From positions 3,225,001 to 3,289,000 of the forward strand of contig CALNXK010000029.1 of the NCBI GenBank assembly GCA_942486035.1: a DNA stretch of 64,000 nt, read 5' to 3'. Source of the DNA: Porites lobata. Taxonomy: Eukaryota > Cnidaria > Anthozoa > Scleractinia > Poritidae. Positions 10,400 to 21,021 of this stretch are shown here, in pieces. A model generated the notes under the pieces. The model was not told where the DNA came from. It saw only the letters and a list, made by a program, of their open reading frames with translations, and did not search any database. Each line of letters starts with the position of its first letter. The stretch's first letter is position 1. The translations under genes were made by a program, and so were the position numbers.

Positions 10400-11687
10400 G
10401 CACGATGTTAAGTACTGCCTATCTTCAAGCTGGTAGAAAATCGCACGATTCTGAGCTGGTCACGTTAGCCTCAGGTACCACCTTAATTTGAAAATGGAAC
10501 GGTCTTAATTCTCGATGGACAATCCACCTAACTTACACCGTCTGTTTTTCCGACAATTTTGACGGATTTTGAAAATGAATTATCCATCAGTCTAGTGTGA
10601 AAACGGCTAATATCGAGGCGTCCGGGACTCGACTGCACCTTTAAGCGTTTGACCTCCATATTCTACGGTTGTTGATTCAAGTCTGAAATCCTGAAAAAAA
10701 AAAAACGCAATGAAACATCCAACATAATAAATAGTCACAATAACTGCCGTTTCCGGTTTACCTACATTCACACAAACAAAAAATATTTATGAGGACTAGA
10801 TTACAGAAAACGCGGCCCACTAAAAAACTTAAAAAAATACTGCTCCTACAGTCCCGCAGTCAGCCGATCTGCATAATCAACTCTCACAACCAGACATCGA
10901 CTATCGACTGCTGGACTGCGGGAACACCTGGTTGTATACCCACTAAAATATTCACTTTTCAGCTACTGAGATTTAGTGCATGGACCCGGTTGAAATCAGT
11001 TCCTTTTAGGTTCTCATATCATCTACGTCTGTCCCAGGTAATTCTCTCCTTTTTAGCGTCTCTTTGTGACTATATATTGACAGAAGTTCCTGGTCAAAGT
11101 AAACTATCTGTCTGGGTGGCCAACAAAGTTCCCGTTCGCCGGGGGACGACTTGATGCACCTTTATACAACCCTGTCGGAGTGGATAGTTAAACTCTACTA
11201 GTCCGAGCGATTGCTCCTAACCTTTTCACTGCACAACAAAATTGTTAACAAGCCTAACACGACTCGGCCTACATGTGCGTCAAGGCCATTGTTTTTAACG
11301 ATTTTATAGCCTCGCTTTAACAAGAGGGTCTTTAAAGGTCTTCTATCTATCTCTTTCTCTCATGTTATATTAGTTATATTAAAGGAATCTAGGCCAAACG
11401 ACAAGTTCATGAAAAGTTCGACGTCTGACTCAGTTAAGTTCGTCTGAATGAGTTTGGATCGTCAGAACGTCTAAAGGTCGTCTCGGGACAAACGTTGACC
11501 TTCACATGCGACGAACTAAACTATTACATTGAAAATTTCTATGATAATGAAGCTATGTTTAGCATCTTTCGGGAGGAAAATTATTACTAATCCGATTCAT
11601 TTGAATTGTTCGACGCGTCGAAAGTTCGGCGTCTAGTTCTACTGAGGCCTAGTCCAAGCGTCGAAATTTTCCTTATACGAAGCGACA

Positions 11688-12130
11688 CCCCCCCCCTCCC
11701 CCGGAGGGGGTACTCCCTTATATAAGCCATATAGGTATGTGCCGCCCCATCGGGTAGGGTTTTTGCGCAGCCAGCTTTAGTCTGAAAACGGGTATACACT
11801 TTGCCCATTTTGGTCTGGAATCGGGTATGGTTTTCGAGGGAACTACGGAGTGTATTGATGTATTTATCGTTTCAATTCAAAAGGAGTAACCAAGAAAGAG
11901 AAATATGCGAATTCCATATGGATTTGAATAATTTTTTGTTTGCGCTCTAACGGCTAAGTAATGATAACATAATTTCTGCCTAAAGGCCAGGTCTGAAAAC
12001 GGGTATGGATATTAGAGGTCTAGTCTGAAAACGGGTGTAGAAAATTAGGTTTTTTGGGCTGAAATCGGGTCAGGATTTAAGGAACCAGGCGACACCACCC
12101 CCACCAAGAATACCCAGGAATACCCCCCCG
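11688..12130. repeat. dispersed repeat with GTATGGTTTTCGAGGG blocks, copy 2
   Basis: It opens with GGAGGGGGTACTCCCTTATA and contains GGTATGGTTTTCGAGGGAA and repeated GTCTGAAAACGGGTATGG phrases. The same blocks in the same order are at 39045-39770. It is non-coding. Confidence 0.65.
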
Positions 12131-13357
12131 AAGACGAACCAAACTTAGGCTCGGTTCAGACGCCCCTCCACTCATGTGCCGAATCTAATTGATGAATTAA
12201 GTATGGTAAAAGAGCGGCGTCTTAATCAATTTGGTACGGCGGTTTTAGTAAGGTGTGTCAAAAGCGTTTGGTGCGACAAAAGTTCGACAGAGTCTGCCGA
12301 ACTTTTGTCGAACTTAACGTAGGCTCGACACACGGTGCGCCGTCTGAATAAGATGTCGCGCCAGTGTCGCTCCAAAGTCGAACTTACACCAGTTAGGTTC
12401 GGCACATGAAAAGTACGGCGTCTGAACCGGCCCTAGTGAATTAAGTTCATGAAAAGTTCGACGTCTGGCTAAGTTATGTTCGTCTGAATGAATCGTCCAA
12501 CACGTTCTATGCGTCTGCTTCAGACGGAAAGAACGTTTGAAGATCGTCTCTCGGAAAACCTTCGATCTACTAATAAACTGTCTAATAATTGTAAATTCTC
12601 TTCGGTTGCGTAGCATTAGAAGAGAATTGATTTCTGTTCGCTATTATTGTAGCTGTTGATTAATTGTGAGATGCTTTGTATGATTGTGTGTCCAGTATTT
12701 CTGAATGCAATTGTTGTTTTAATACGTGCTAAGAGGTATTTGTATTCCGGTGTAAATATGGCCGTTTAGTATGCGAGTCATTCTCGGTCGTTACGCGTCA
12801 TTTTCTGCGTGTAAGTTAAATTTTATATATATTTAGGATTTATTTAGATGAGTTGATTGATTTCAAAAATAGCGCTTAACTCTATTGATCTACGTTCAAT
12901 GAATTTATCTATATATATGATGTATATATTTTCGTTTATGATTGTTATTTTTTCGGCTTCGTAGGAAGGTCGTGGAGTTTTTTGGGCTTGGTTCCTACCC
13001 AGGTTTACTCCAGGGGTTATTCCTGGCCTCCGAGTGTCTCTTGTAGATACGTATCCAAAACTCCGTGTAATTTTCCTTGATGTATTCTTCACAATTCTGT
13101 TTTTTAGGCTCAGTTGGTCTTCAGTAAAGCGTAGCGGCCTACTACGGCACAATAAACCAGAAATGTTGTTAGTTGTTATTTGTGTGTTGTTGGGATGCCT
13201 GTTGTTAAGAACAGAAATTGAAATTTTGTATGATAATGTATATTCAGCCTTGTTCGGGAGACGATTTATTAAAATTGATTTTGGTCTGATTCAGTTGATT
13301 GGTTCGACGCGTCCTAAGTTCAGTCTGACGTCTGACCCAACAGACGATCGTAACTTA

Positions 13358-13490
13358 GGGCCTGTTTACATGGAGTGAGGGACCCCGGTCTAGTGGGGTT
13401 GGTTTCTATTGTTTTCACGCTCTGGGGGACACAAAACAAAAGAAACCTACCCCACTAGACCGGGGTCTCCCACTCCATGTAAACAGGGTC
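13358..13490. mobile_element. 133-bp hairpin MITE, GGGCCTGTTTACATGG
   Basis: Arms of about 50 bases, starting GGGCCTGTTTACATGGAGTG and including CCCCGGTCTAGTGGGGTTGG, pair almost perfectly. TTA flanks both sides as a 3-bp target duplication. The size, ends and TTA duplication fit a PIF/Harbinger-type MITE. Confidence 0.8.
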
Positions 13491-14112
13491 TTAATTTAGG
13501 TTGACCCAAGTTAAGAGTTTGGTTCGTCTCATGAAAAGTTCGACGTTTGGTCGAGGTCTAAGGCTTTCTTTGAGCGAAGGTTGTGCTTCGATGAGGTTGC
13601 AATTCCAACCTGTCTTTTTGAACAAATAATTAGTCTTAAAACTACCATTATCATATTTCGGCCCGAATTCAGCCCGGGATGAAAATCCCAGCCGTAGTTT
13701 TAGGTAACCGGGATGGGCTGGAATTGTCAGCCCGAACTTTTTTTGTCCAGTTTGGACTACCCTGCTAGCAGAGTCGCTTCTATCACGCCTTATCTTGAAA
13801 GATCGAAGGAGACTCTGTTCACAGGGTAAGTTTGGACTAACCTGGACCACGTAGAATCACCAGTATTCTCTAGTGAAATGAGCAAAACGCCTCAAAATAT
13901 ATATTTCTTCCACGGTTCCAAGTGCTTGCTGTAGAGGTTCTCTGAATAAAACCTGACCGCGTTATACTGAAAGGCCTTTTGTAGCTGGCCATTCACGGCA
14001 TTTTAAATGATGATAATCCCGGTGCGTCCTTTGCTATTCAATATGGCGGTAATGACTCGCCTTAATTATGCAAGACCCTGATTATGGTCGCCAAATATTT
14101 TGTGCATTTGCC

Positions 14113-14210
14113 ACCAAAATTTTGCATACGCATTGTTTCCAATTTCTTGAGAGAAAACTGTGCCACCCTAGAGAAATTGAATAAAATGCTTCAGCAAAAT
14201 TTTAGTGGGG
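14113..14210. repeat. TTTTGCATACG foldback, inner-arm copy
   Basis: AAAATTTTGCATACGCATTG and the inverted AATGCTTCAGCAAAATTTT flank AATTTCTTGAGAG/CTAGAGAAATT. It is a diverged copy of the inner palindrome seen at 10212-10310 and 33855-33955. Confidence 0.5.
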
Positions 14211-14977
14211 CGACTAGCAAATATCTATAAATAGTTCTCGTTCTTGATTCTCAGTTGCTTTTATTGGCTTGGAATAATTGTTACGATTCGATCTCTACTT
14301 TAGTGCTACAACAATCCAGACAACCAGCTGCTTAAAGAGCGTAAACTAATTCTGACCAAGGTCTGGTTCAAAGCAGACTGATTGGCATGATAATCTGAAC
14401 GCCTGGAACAAGTTAGATAACTATTTTGTTAAAATGTTCTCCAAAATTTTCTTAGTAACAGAAAAGAAAGTACTGAAATTACAAATTTAGCAAATCATGG
14501 CTTGATGTCGATTTGGCAGAGGTGTGAAGCCTTTTCTTGGGGAGAAGTGATTTTCTGAAAATTTTCCATTAATTAACGACGGACGTGATCGGAAAACTTA
14601 CGGGGCAAATTACAAATGGAGTGCACAGCTCAAAGCGGGAATTAGGACAATGGGTGCCTTGTTCCAAAAACACCGTATAAAATTACCGTTTTGTGAAATT
14701 AGAATACATACGGTCTAAGAAAAAAAGATAGTCACTTTCATGATTCGGTTGAACTAGCACTCGAAAAATACGCCAACAACAGCATAAAAGAAGTAAAGTA
14801 GTTACTTCCTGGAAAATACCAACGAACGGTTAAGTTTAGGAAGTCAAAATATCAAACTGTGAAGCATTCTCAACATAAACAAGAAACAAGGCATTGTTAT
14901 CTGCCGAAAACCTTGATAAACAAACTTGTATGAAAAGAATTGCTACCTCGGAAATATACACGAATGTTAAACCTCCC

Positions 14978-15390
14978 GTAAGCGACCGCCCAAAATGCGA
15001 AGTTTTAGCGGTCGCTTGAGAGAATTGAACCACAGGGGCTCTGTTTCGAGAAGTCCCGACACATCAACGTTTTGGTATATAACTCATTTTATGCAATTTC
15101 TAGGTTTCGTATACGCGTATTTCTATGTTGTAACTGAAAGTTCTTTGTACACTCTGAGTAGCGTAGTATATTCAGCAAACGAAGAGACTATACCATGCGT
15201 CAAGTGGTCGCTTACAGAAGAGCTTAAAAACAAACGTGGTCGCGGTCGCTTACACGAGGTTGTCGTTTACAAGAGGTTCTCATTATCGGGTTTTAACTGG
15301 GAAAATTTTAGTGTTTTAGAGAGGTGGTTGCTTATGGGAGGTGGTCGCTTACGAGAAGTGGTCGCACACAGAGCGAGACTGCAACTTAAT
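14978..15390. repeat. repeat with GGTCGCTTACGAG phrases
   Basis: The stretch opens with TAAGCGACCGCCC...GCGGTCGCTTGAGAG and closes with several direct phrases of the type GGTGGTCGCTTACGAGAAGT. Short direct repeats of a 'gtggtcgctta' word are typical of one anthozoan repeat class. No gene is present. Confidence 0.5.
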
Positions 15391-16489
15391 TGAAAATTCA
15401 GGGGTGAAAAAACGTGCACGCAAAAAAGTATTACTGTGCATGGAGATGCACCAAAATGTGTAACACGACTGCTTTACAACGAATTAATCATGAATTAATG
15501 ACAGGAGAAGGTTGACAATGATCACTATTTAAAAAGCATTTTCGTTAAAGCCTACTTTGCCAATCTTCTTGACCAACCTGAAGAATGCGTGGCGCAAGGT
15601 ACCCAACCCTCCAGTGTTGTATTCTTAGAGAGCTTTAGATTCTGAGACGAGGACGACTACGAGTACGAGATTTTCTCAGTACTAAGTAGTGCTCTTGCGT
15701 GAACCAGCGTCATTTTGGCAGGAAAACGCGATAGCCGTCGTCTTTCTACTACGAGCTTAGCGAGAATGTCGTAGTGGCGGGAACAAGTAATCAAATCAGT
15801 GGCGAATCCAGGAGAAGGTTCCAGGCGGTACGGACCCCCATATCAGACCTGACGCTTGTTTGAGACAGAAATTCTTACATCGTCAGGATCGTATATCATT
15901 TTTTAACTGGCTGATATTATTTTAATGAAACGCGCATTGCATTTTAACATTAAACAAAATTCCAGGGATATTCAAAAATGTAATTGTTTTTGAGTACTCT
16001 CCTATGATCTGTACGCCTCTTCTCACAAAGCAGTATTTCCCACGCCAACGGTAACCGGCGTTCACAGATTGAGAAACAAGTGATCGTCTCCGCTTTCTAA
16101 GCTGGTCGACAATTAAGGCAACAACTCGGCCGATAAACATGCATCCGCGACTGGAGGGAGGGGATGTGGGGGAGAAGTAATTTGCCACAAAAATTTCAAC
16201 AGTCATCTGAACCAAAGTTTAGACCCCCCAAGCAAATATTCCTGGATCCACCCCCGCAAATGTGTAAAGTTTTATCATTTTGCTATCGGGAGAGGGCTTT
16301 ACCTCCCTCAGTATAAATAACCGTACTAAACACCGTAGTGAAAAAAAGTAAAATAAAGCTTTTCGGGGAGCCTTTTTCTTGAGAACACGCACAAAAACTT
16401 TAAGTTAAATCCCGTACTCGTCCTCAAATCTAAAGCTTTTTTCGTTTCGTTACAAACGACGTATTTTTTGGTTTGTAAACTGCAGCAGC

Positions 16490-16665
16490 TGCAGTATTAG
16501 CTCAGTCGGTAGAGGGCTTGACTGCGGAGTAGGAGGTCAAGGGTTCGATTCCCGGGACCGGACCAACACTCAGGGTCTTAAAATGACAGAGAAATAAAGG
16601 TACTGCCTTTGCCCTGCAAATGGCGGGTTCCCGCTACATTTGGAGACGTAAAAATAGTGTTCCCA
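16490..16665 (+). mobile_element. tRNA-derived SINE
   Basis: A TAGCTCAGTCGG box A (16498-16509) and a GGTTCGATTCC box B (16542-16552) stand at tRNA spacing. The anticodon region does not fold into a normal seven-base loop with clean stems. The tRNA-like head runs into a non-tRNA body beginning CAACACTCAGGGTC. It is therefore a pol III-driven SINE rather than a working tRNA gene. Confidence 0.75.
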
Positions 16666-17562
16666 ATTAGTACTTTCGCGCTAAATACGTTGACCCTCAA
16701 ATAAACGGCATTTTTCTGGAGGTCCAATGATTTCTTAAACCGCGGTCCAAATTAGACTTCGTTTAACACAAGACTTAAGCTGTCATATTTAAAGTGATGT
16801 GCTTTATTAAACCAAACTTTCAGTTACAAAACTGCAGTTAAAAAAATTATTTGAGTCATTGTACAGGACAAATTTAATTTTTCACAATTCATGCAGCAAG
16901 GTTTCATGCTAAAAGTAGCTAGTATTTACAGGGATATCAGATACAGAAAGAAATTACTGAACTGAGGATCATATAGGACAAAAAGGGTCTCGTGTCGGTT
17001 TACTTTGTAAGACTAGAGTGGTTTCATTTTTGGTTCCTGTGCAAATTGCGCTTTCTTAAAAATTAACAAACGACTTTCATCCTGCCGTTAGGGCTTGATA
17101 TTCATGATTTCTTTTACCTTTAAATGCCTCTTCCTCTTATAAGTACCTGTTGTAGGCTAACTTTTTTTCTGATATTATGAATGTTTTTTTTTTGGGGGGG
17201 GGGTTCTAGCCTACTGATGGGTTAACAGGTGTATTCTATTTCAAAATAAACTTAACTGTTACATAAAATATGTGGGTGGTGATTAAAAAATACAACATAC
17301 AGGTCTTTTAAAGTTAGCTTAGGCCCTAATATTTATCATCGACAGTTCCCTACTGAGGGTCTGGACAACAAAAGAGTCAAATGACATTAGAGAGTGACGA
17401 ATCCGAATCTTAAGAAACGAAGTCTTTTACAATACCAACAACCTCCCTCCAACATAAGGAGATTCAAGCGGCGCTTTCCATTCAACAAAAATACGGAAAT
17501 TCCACGTATCTAGTGAAACGTTAAATGTCCTGTTTCACAGACATGATCCAGGCCATCTCACG

Positions 17563-17802
17563 TTAGATTCGCGCCAAGTACAAACACAACCACAGCGAAA
17601 GTAAAATAGAAATCACCAAAGAAATAGCCCACTTATTCATCAAATCATGATGAAGTCTGATTGTTGAGCATGGATACATCAACAAAACAGGTAAGTGCAT
17701 TGTTCTATAGTCACAAATGAGTGATTTGTACAGAGATTCACCAATTCCCGCCATATTGTTCTGGTAAGCAGTATACAATACTGGGAACAACAAATAGGAC
17801 AT
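17563..17802 (-). other. unassigned open frame with a C-terminal hydrophobic segment
   Basis: An 79-codon frame ends in WAISLVISILLSLWLCL, which would span a membrane. No domain is recognised. The frame continues upstream into GGAACGGACC-type sequence that looks repetitive, so it may be an element-borne frame rather than a gene exon. Confidence 0.2.
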
Positions 17803-17986
17803 TCCAGTCCGACTGGTAGGACCGGTTAAAGTAGACCACTTTCAAACTTATCAAAAATATTCCCGTCGGACCGAACCGAAATGGTCCGTTCCATTTGTCC
17901 TTTCCGTTTGATTTCTAACCGAACTTTCCGGAATTTTGGGCTTGATGGAAAGCGCCCGGGATTAACTTGCAACCGGTCCACTGACA

Positions 17987-18306
17987 TACCGTAAAATTCC
18001 AAAAATAAGCCCCTCCACATATAAGCCCCCCAAACTCGTAACGCAAAAACCCCTCCGTTAAATCGCCCCTCCAAATATAAGCCCCCCTGGGGCTTTTACC
18101 TGGAAAATTGCCCTCAAATACAAAGTAATACAAAGCAAAAACAGTAAATTTACTTCCAAATGTAAGGCTAGCCCAATCGATTTTGAAACGCAAATTTCCC
18201 TCCGTAGATAAACACCTCCGTGTATAAGCCCCTCCAAAAATAAGCCCATCAAAAAGGGCCTTTGAAAAATATAAGCCCCGGGGCTTATTTTCGGAATTTT
18301 ACGGTA
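17987..18306. mobile_element. TA-flanked TIR element, CCGTAAAATTCC ends
   Basis: Left CCGTAAAATTCCAAAAATAA and right CTTATTTTCGGAATTTTACGG are inverted repeats, with TA on both sides. The interior has several AAATAAGCCCCTCC phrases. A half copy is at 55946-56122. TA duplication suits a Tc1/mariner-type source. Confidence 0.7.
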
Positions 18307-18759
18307 TTTCAAAGTAAACTTGACATAAGGATAAAACCGACAAACAGAATTTTGCTGACAGTAACAAACTTAATCCTAAGTTGCAATTCGCCATTGTTCG
18401 AGAGTAGGGAACTGGAGCCGATATGTGCCGCACTTGTTTCTGGGATTGTTTATGGGGACGCGCCGGTCAGCCATTGGCCATTTTTTCGCTGTTCCTTGTA
18501 CAGTCCCAGAGGTCTTCGCGAAACCTTACTCAGCTTAATTGCCTTCTTGTTTCTAAAGTGGCGAATGAGCTACATCTCTAATAAATTAAATTAAAATGAT
18601 TTATGTTTTTCTTTATCTACATTCACTTATATTACGGTATTACTCTCCTTACTTTCTTTGCGGCTAGAGGAGACAAGGAGTTCAGTGTGAACACGATGAT
18701 CTTAGCGTCAGCACCAGGTTATTTGTTATCTGTGCCTGTTACAAACAACAATTAAATAA

Positions 18760-19020
18760 TTACGACATAAGGGAAGGAAGAAGCCTACGGGCATGTTTCT
18801 TTGGGGGGCCCAGAGCGTTAATGATCGCCAATATTAACTGTTTTATGAGCTCATGATAAAATATTTCGGAAAACAGATCTTTGCAAGGTTTGTATTCACC
18901 ATTGTCAGTATACACGTAATCAATATCTACCTTTTTGCGGGTGTCGCATATAACAGTTAGGGGTACAACTGTCGCACTTGCGACAATATAATTATACATA
19001 TTTCTTTCTAGGCTGAACAA
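18760..19020 (-). other. unassigned 86-codon open frame
   Basis: The frame contains DTRKKVDIDYVYTDNGEYK and a leucine/isoleucine-rich stretch. Composition is protein-like, but there is no known domain, no clear Kozak context and no splice partner. It could be a lineage-specific exon or chance. Confidence 0.2.
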
Positions 19021-19796
19021 CTGACAACTTCACGAGGACGCAGGGGAAAGTCTGAAGGACATAATTTCTATGCCTATACTTTGAAGGAGACAGGTGTCGG
19101 AAAAAGTCCCGTTCGCCGGAATACAGGATTCCGGGACAAGTGGATTTACTTACTGGGCATGTAACTTCTAAATCTTACTTGCCCAATGAGCAGCTGGTCC
19201 AAACAACTCATCTTCTAACAAAATCATTAACTAAGAGAAGCAAAAAGTGGCCCCGGGCAAACAAAATGTGAGAACTGTTTACCAAATGGACAATGTAATT
19301 CCAATTTTTTTCTAACCATGAGGAGAGTAGGCTCGATTTCCGCCGTCTCCCGGGTCCGGTCTTTGATCCTCCCCGAAAAGAGACGGCTGGACGCGTGACC
19401 CGTTGACCTTGTCTGTGACGTAATTGAAAAATTGATAATTTAGGCGTCTCCGATGTCACTGGAAGTGAAACCGGTCTTCAAGTTTCTTATTCATTTGGCT
19501 CAAAATTGCATCAAGCTCTCCCTTACCCACCCAAATGACTTTCGAAATAGTTTTTCGGTACATTTCCATACATTGTGAAAAAGATTCTTCGGTACATTTC
19601 TGTACAGGGCGACATGTAGTTAATTTTCTCTGATCTTCGAATATTGGATTTCGTCTTCTGTGGGTCCCAACTGACTGATTCTCGGAAGCGGAACAAATTA
19701 AATGGAAAAGTTTCTGATTTACCAGACAGAATTTCCATCGTATTGAATGTTCCTCTGTCAAATATAAACATCGACGGTTACATCTAACGAACGCAG

Positions 19797-20045
19797 TTAT
19801 CGACACCTAAAGCGTCTTGAAAAGATCCTTGAAGATGCAAAATCTCTCCAACCACAATCATTCACAACAAACAATCGAACAAAACGTTGTGTTCCTTCGG
19901 ACTCTAGAATTTCGCCTGGTGTCTCCGCGTCGTCGAAATCGCTTCGCCATGCGATGGATCTTGGAAGGACAGGAAGGACTTTTTGTTTTGATGTGATAAT
20001 TTCTGCGACAATCTTTGCCAGACGAAAATCTGCAGGCGGTAACAT
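19797..20045 (-). other. unassigned 82-codon open frame
   Basis: The frame starts MLPPADFRLAKIVAEI, with an in-frame TAG five codons upstream of the ATG. No domain is recognised and the following DNA toward 20290 is repeat-like, so it is only a weak candidate. Confidence 0.2.
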
Positions 20046-20814
20046 GATTGGCTTAAACTAACAAAGGAAAACGCACGCGTCCAGCCGCTCTTTCGGGGGA
20101 TGAGAGTGCGGGCTCATTTTCCCGAACAGCGGCTGGTAATCGAGCCTATGAGGAGAGGTGAAACAGATACTCTGGGTGACAGTTACCCTGGGTGCCCTGG
20201 GTACCCTTCGCCGCTCGTGTCTTCGACCTTTTGCCGAAGACGTGTCGGCCGACGAAGCGCCTCGTCGCACGCGAGAAAAAACCTCCGGTACCTAGGATAT
20301 GAAACAGACCGTAAAATACACAATTCTCTCACCCGTGCTCCATTGTTTTGAACAGTTGTAGGTAACTGATACTGCTTGACAACCTGTTGGAGAAGAGTTC
20401 CAGAAGTACATTAGCATATCATATAAAGCATAAGGGTGTTCTCGCACAAAGGGGCTCATGGAACACCGAAACATTCAAACTGGGTTATGGGCAAAACCAA
20501 TGGATCGAAACGTATTGATAGGCATCAAAAGCCGATATAGTTTTATAAAATGAGCTGATACGTTTGGCCGCCTTAGGGAGACAGAGAAGGTGACCTTTTG
20601 AGCACTCGCTTCTCGTTAGAGCGATTCGCTCTGATCAATTGTTTAGACAAGATTTGCCCCTTAAGCAGAGCAAATCAACGAGGCTAATAAAAAATGATAA
20701 AAATATATGAGAATAAAAAAATATATATTAAAGTGCAAATACTTGAAAAATGAACTGTACTAGAAAATTACAAACTAACAGTCCTTAGCAACTCTTTGAA
20801 TTGAGACAGCGATT

Positions 20815-20820
20815 TTTATT
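20815..20820 (-). promoter_or_regulatory. polyadenylation signal for ERO1
   Basis: AATAAA on the minus strand lies 134 bases past the TAA of the proposed last ERO1 exon. This spacing would give a short 3' UTR and supports the exon 16 call. Confidence 0.45.
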
Positions 20821-20954
20821 CCTTTGCAAGTCTTCAGTCATTGAAGGTCCTCACTCCGTGGTATGTAATGAAATTCTTACTGAATTTAGTTCGCAGAGCC
20901 GGATGAACGACCTTAAATTCATTGTTCCTGGTTTTGTAATTATGGCTGACTCGC

Positions 20955-21021
20955 TTAACAATAGTAGAAAGTTCTGTGGAGGCGACGGGCTAGTACTCCA
21001 AGCTTCAGCTTCTCGATCTCC
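20955..21021 (-). CDS. ERO1: ERO1 exon 16: C-terminus (tentative)
   Basis: After acceptor ttgtag, the exon completes an Arg codon and encodes EIEKLKLGVLARRLHRT and a TAA stop. It fits the closing helix of ERO1 in phase and position, and AATAAA follows. An alternative last exon at 21160-21206 has a poorer acceptor and no similarity. Confidence 0.5.

Larger units (their letters stand above)
11395..13560. repeat. degenerate repeat cluster with AAAAGTTCGACGTCTG motifs
   Basis: Variants of CATGAAAAGTTCGACGTCTG occur near 11410, 12445 and 13525, together with many TTCGTCTGAATGA and GACGCGTC fragments. The density suggests the decayed ends and sub-terminal repeats of one or more larger DNA transposons. 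No transposase frame is intact. Confidence 0.5.
8504..20954. other. repeat-rich region between the ATP-grasp gene and ERO1
   Basis: The missing first exon of the ATP-grasp gene should lie here but could not be located. The rest is foldbacks, MITEs, a SINE and tandem motifs listed separately. Two open frames (18760-19020 and 19797-20045, minus) are somewhat long but carry no recognised domain. No convincing additional gene is visible. Confidence 0.5.

Noticed and set aside
13034..13378. Plus-strand 114-codon gene with two hydrophobic stretches
   Set aside because: It ends inside the hairpin MITE at 13358 and overlaps the AAAAGTTCGACGTCTG repeat cluster, so it is a repeat-borne frame.
16490..16565. 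Functional tRNA gene
   Set aside because: A and B boxes are present, but the anticodon arm does not fold properly and a SINE body follows.
18058..18312. Coding exon reading KYRKIPKISPGAYIFQ
   Set aside because: The frame is made entirely by the CCGTAAAATTCC TIR element and its direct GCCCCTCC repeats.
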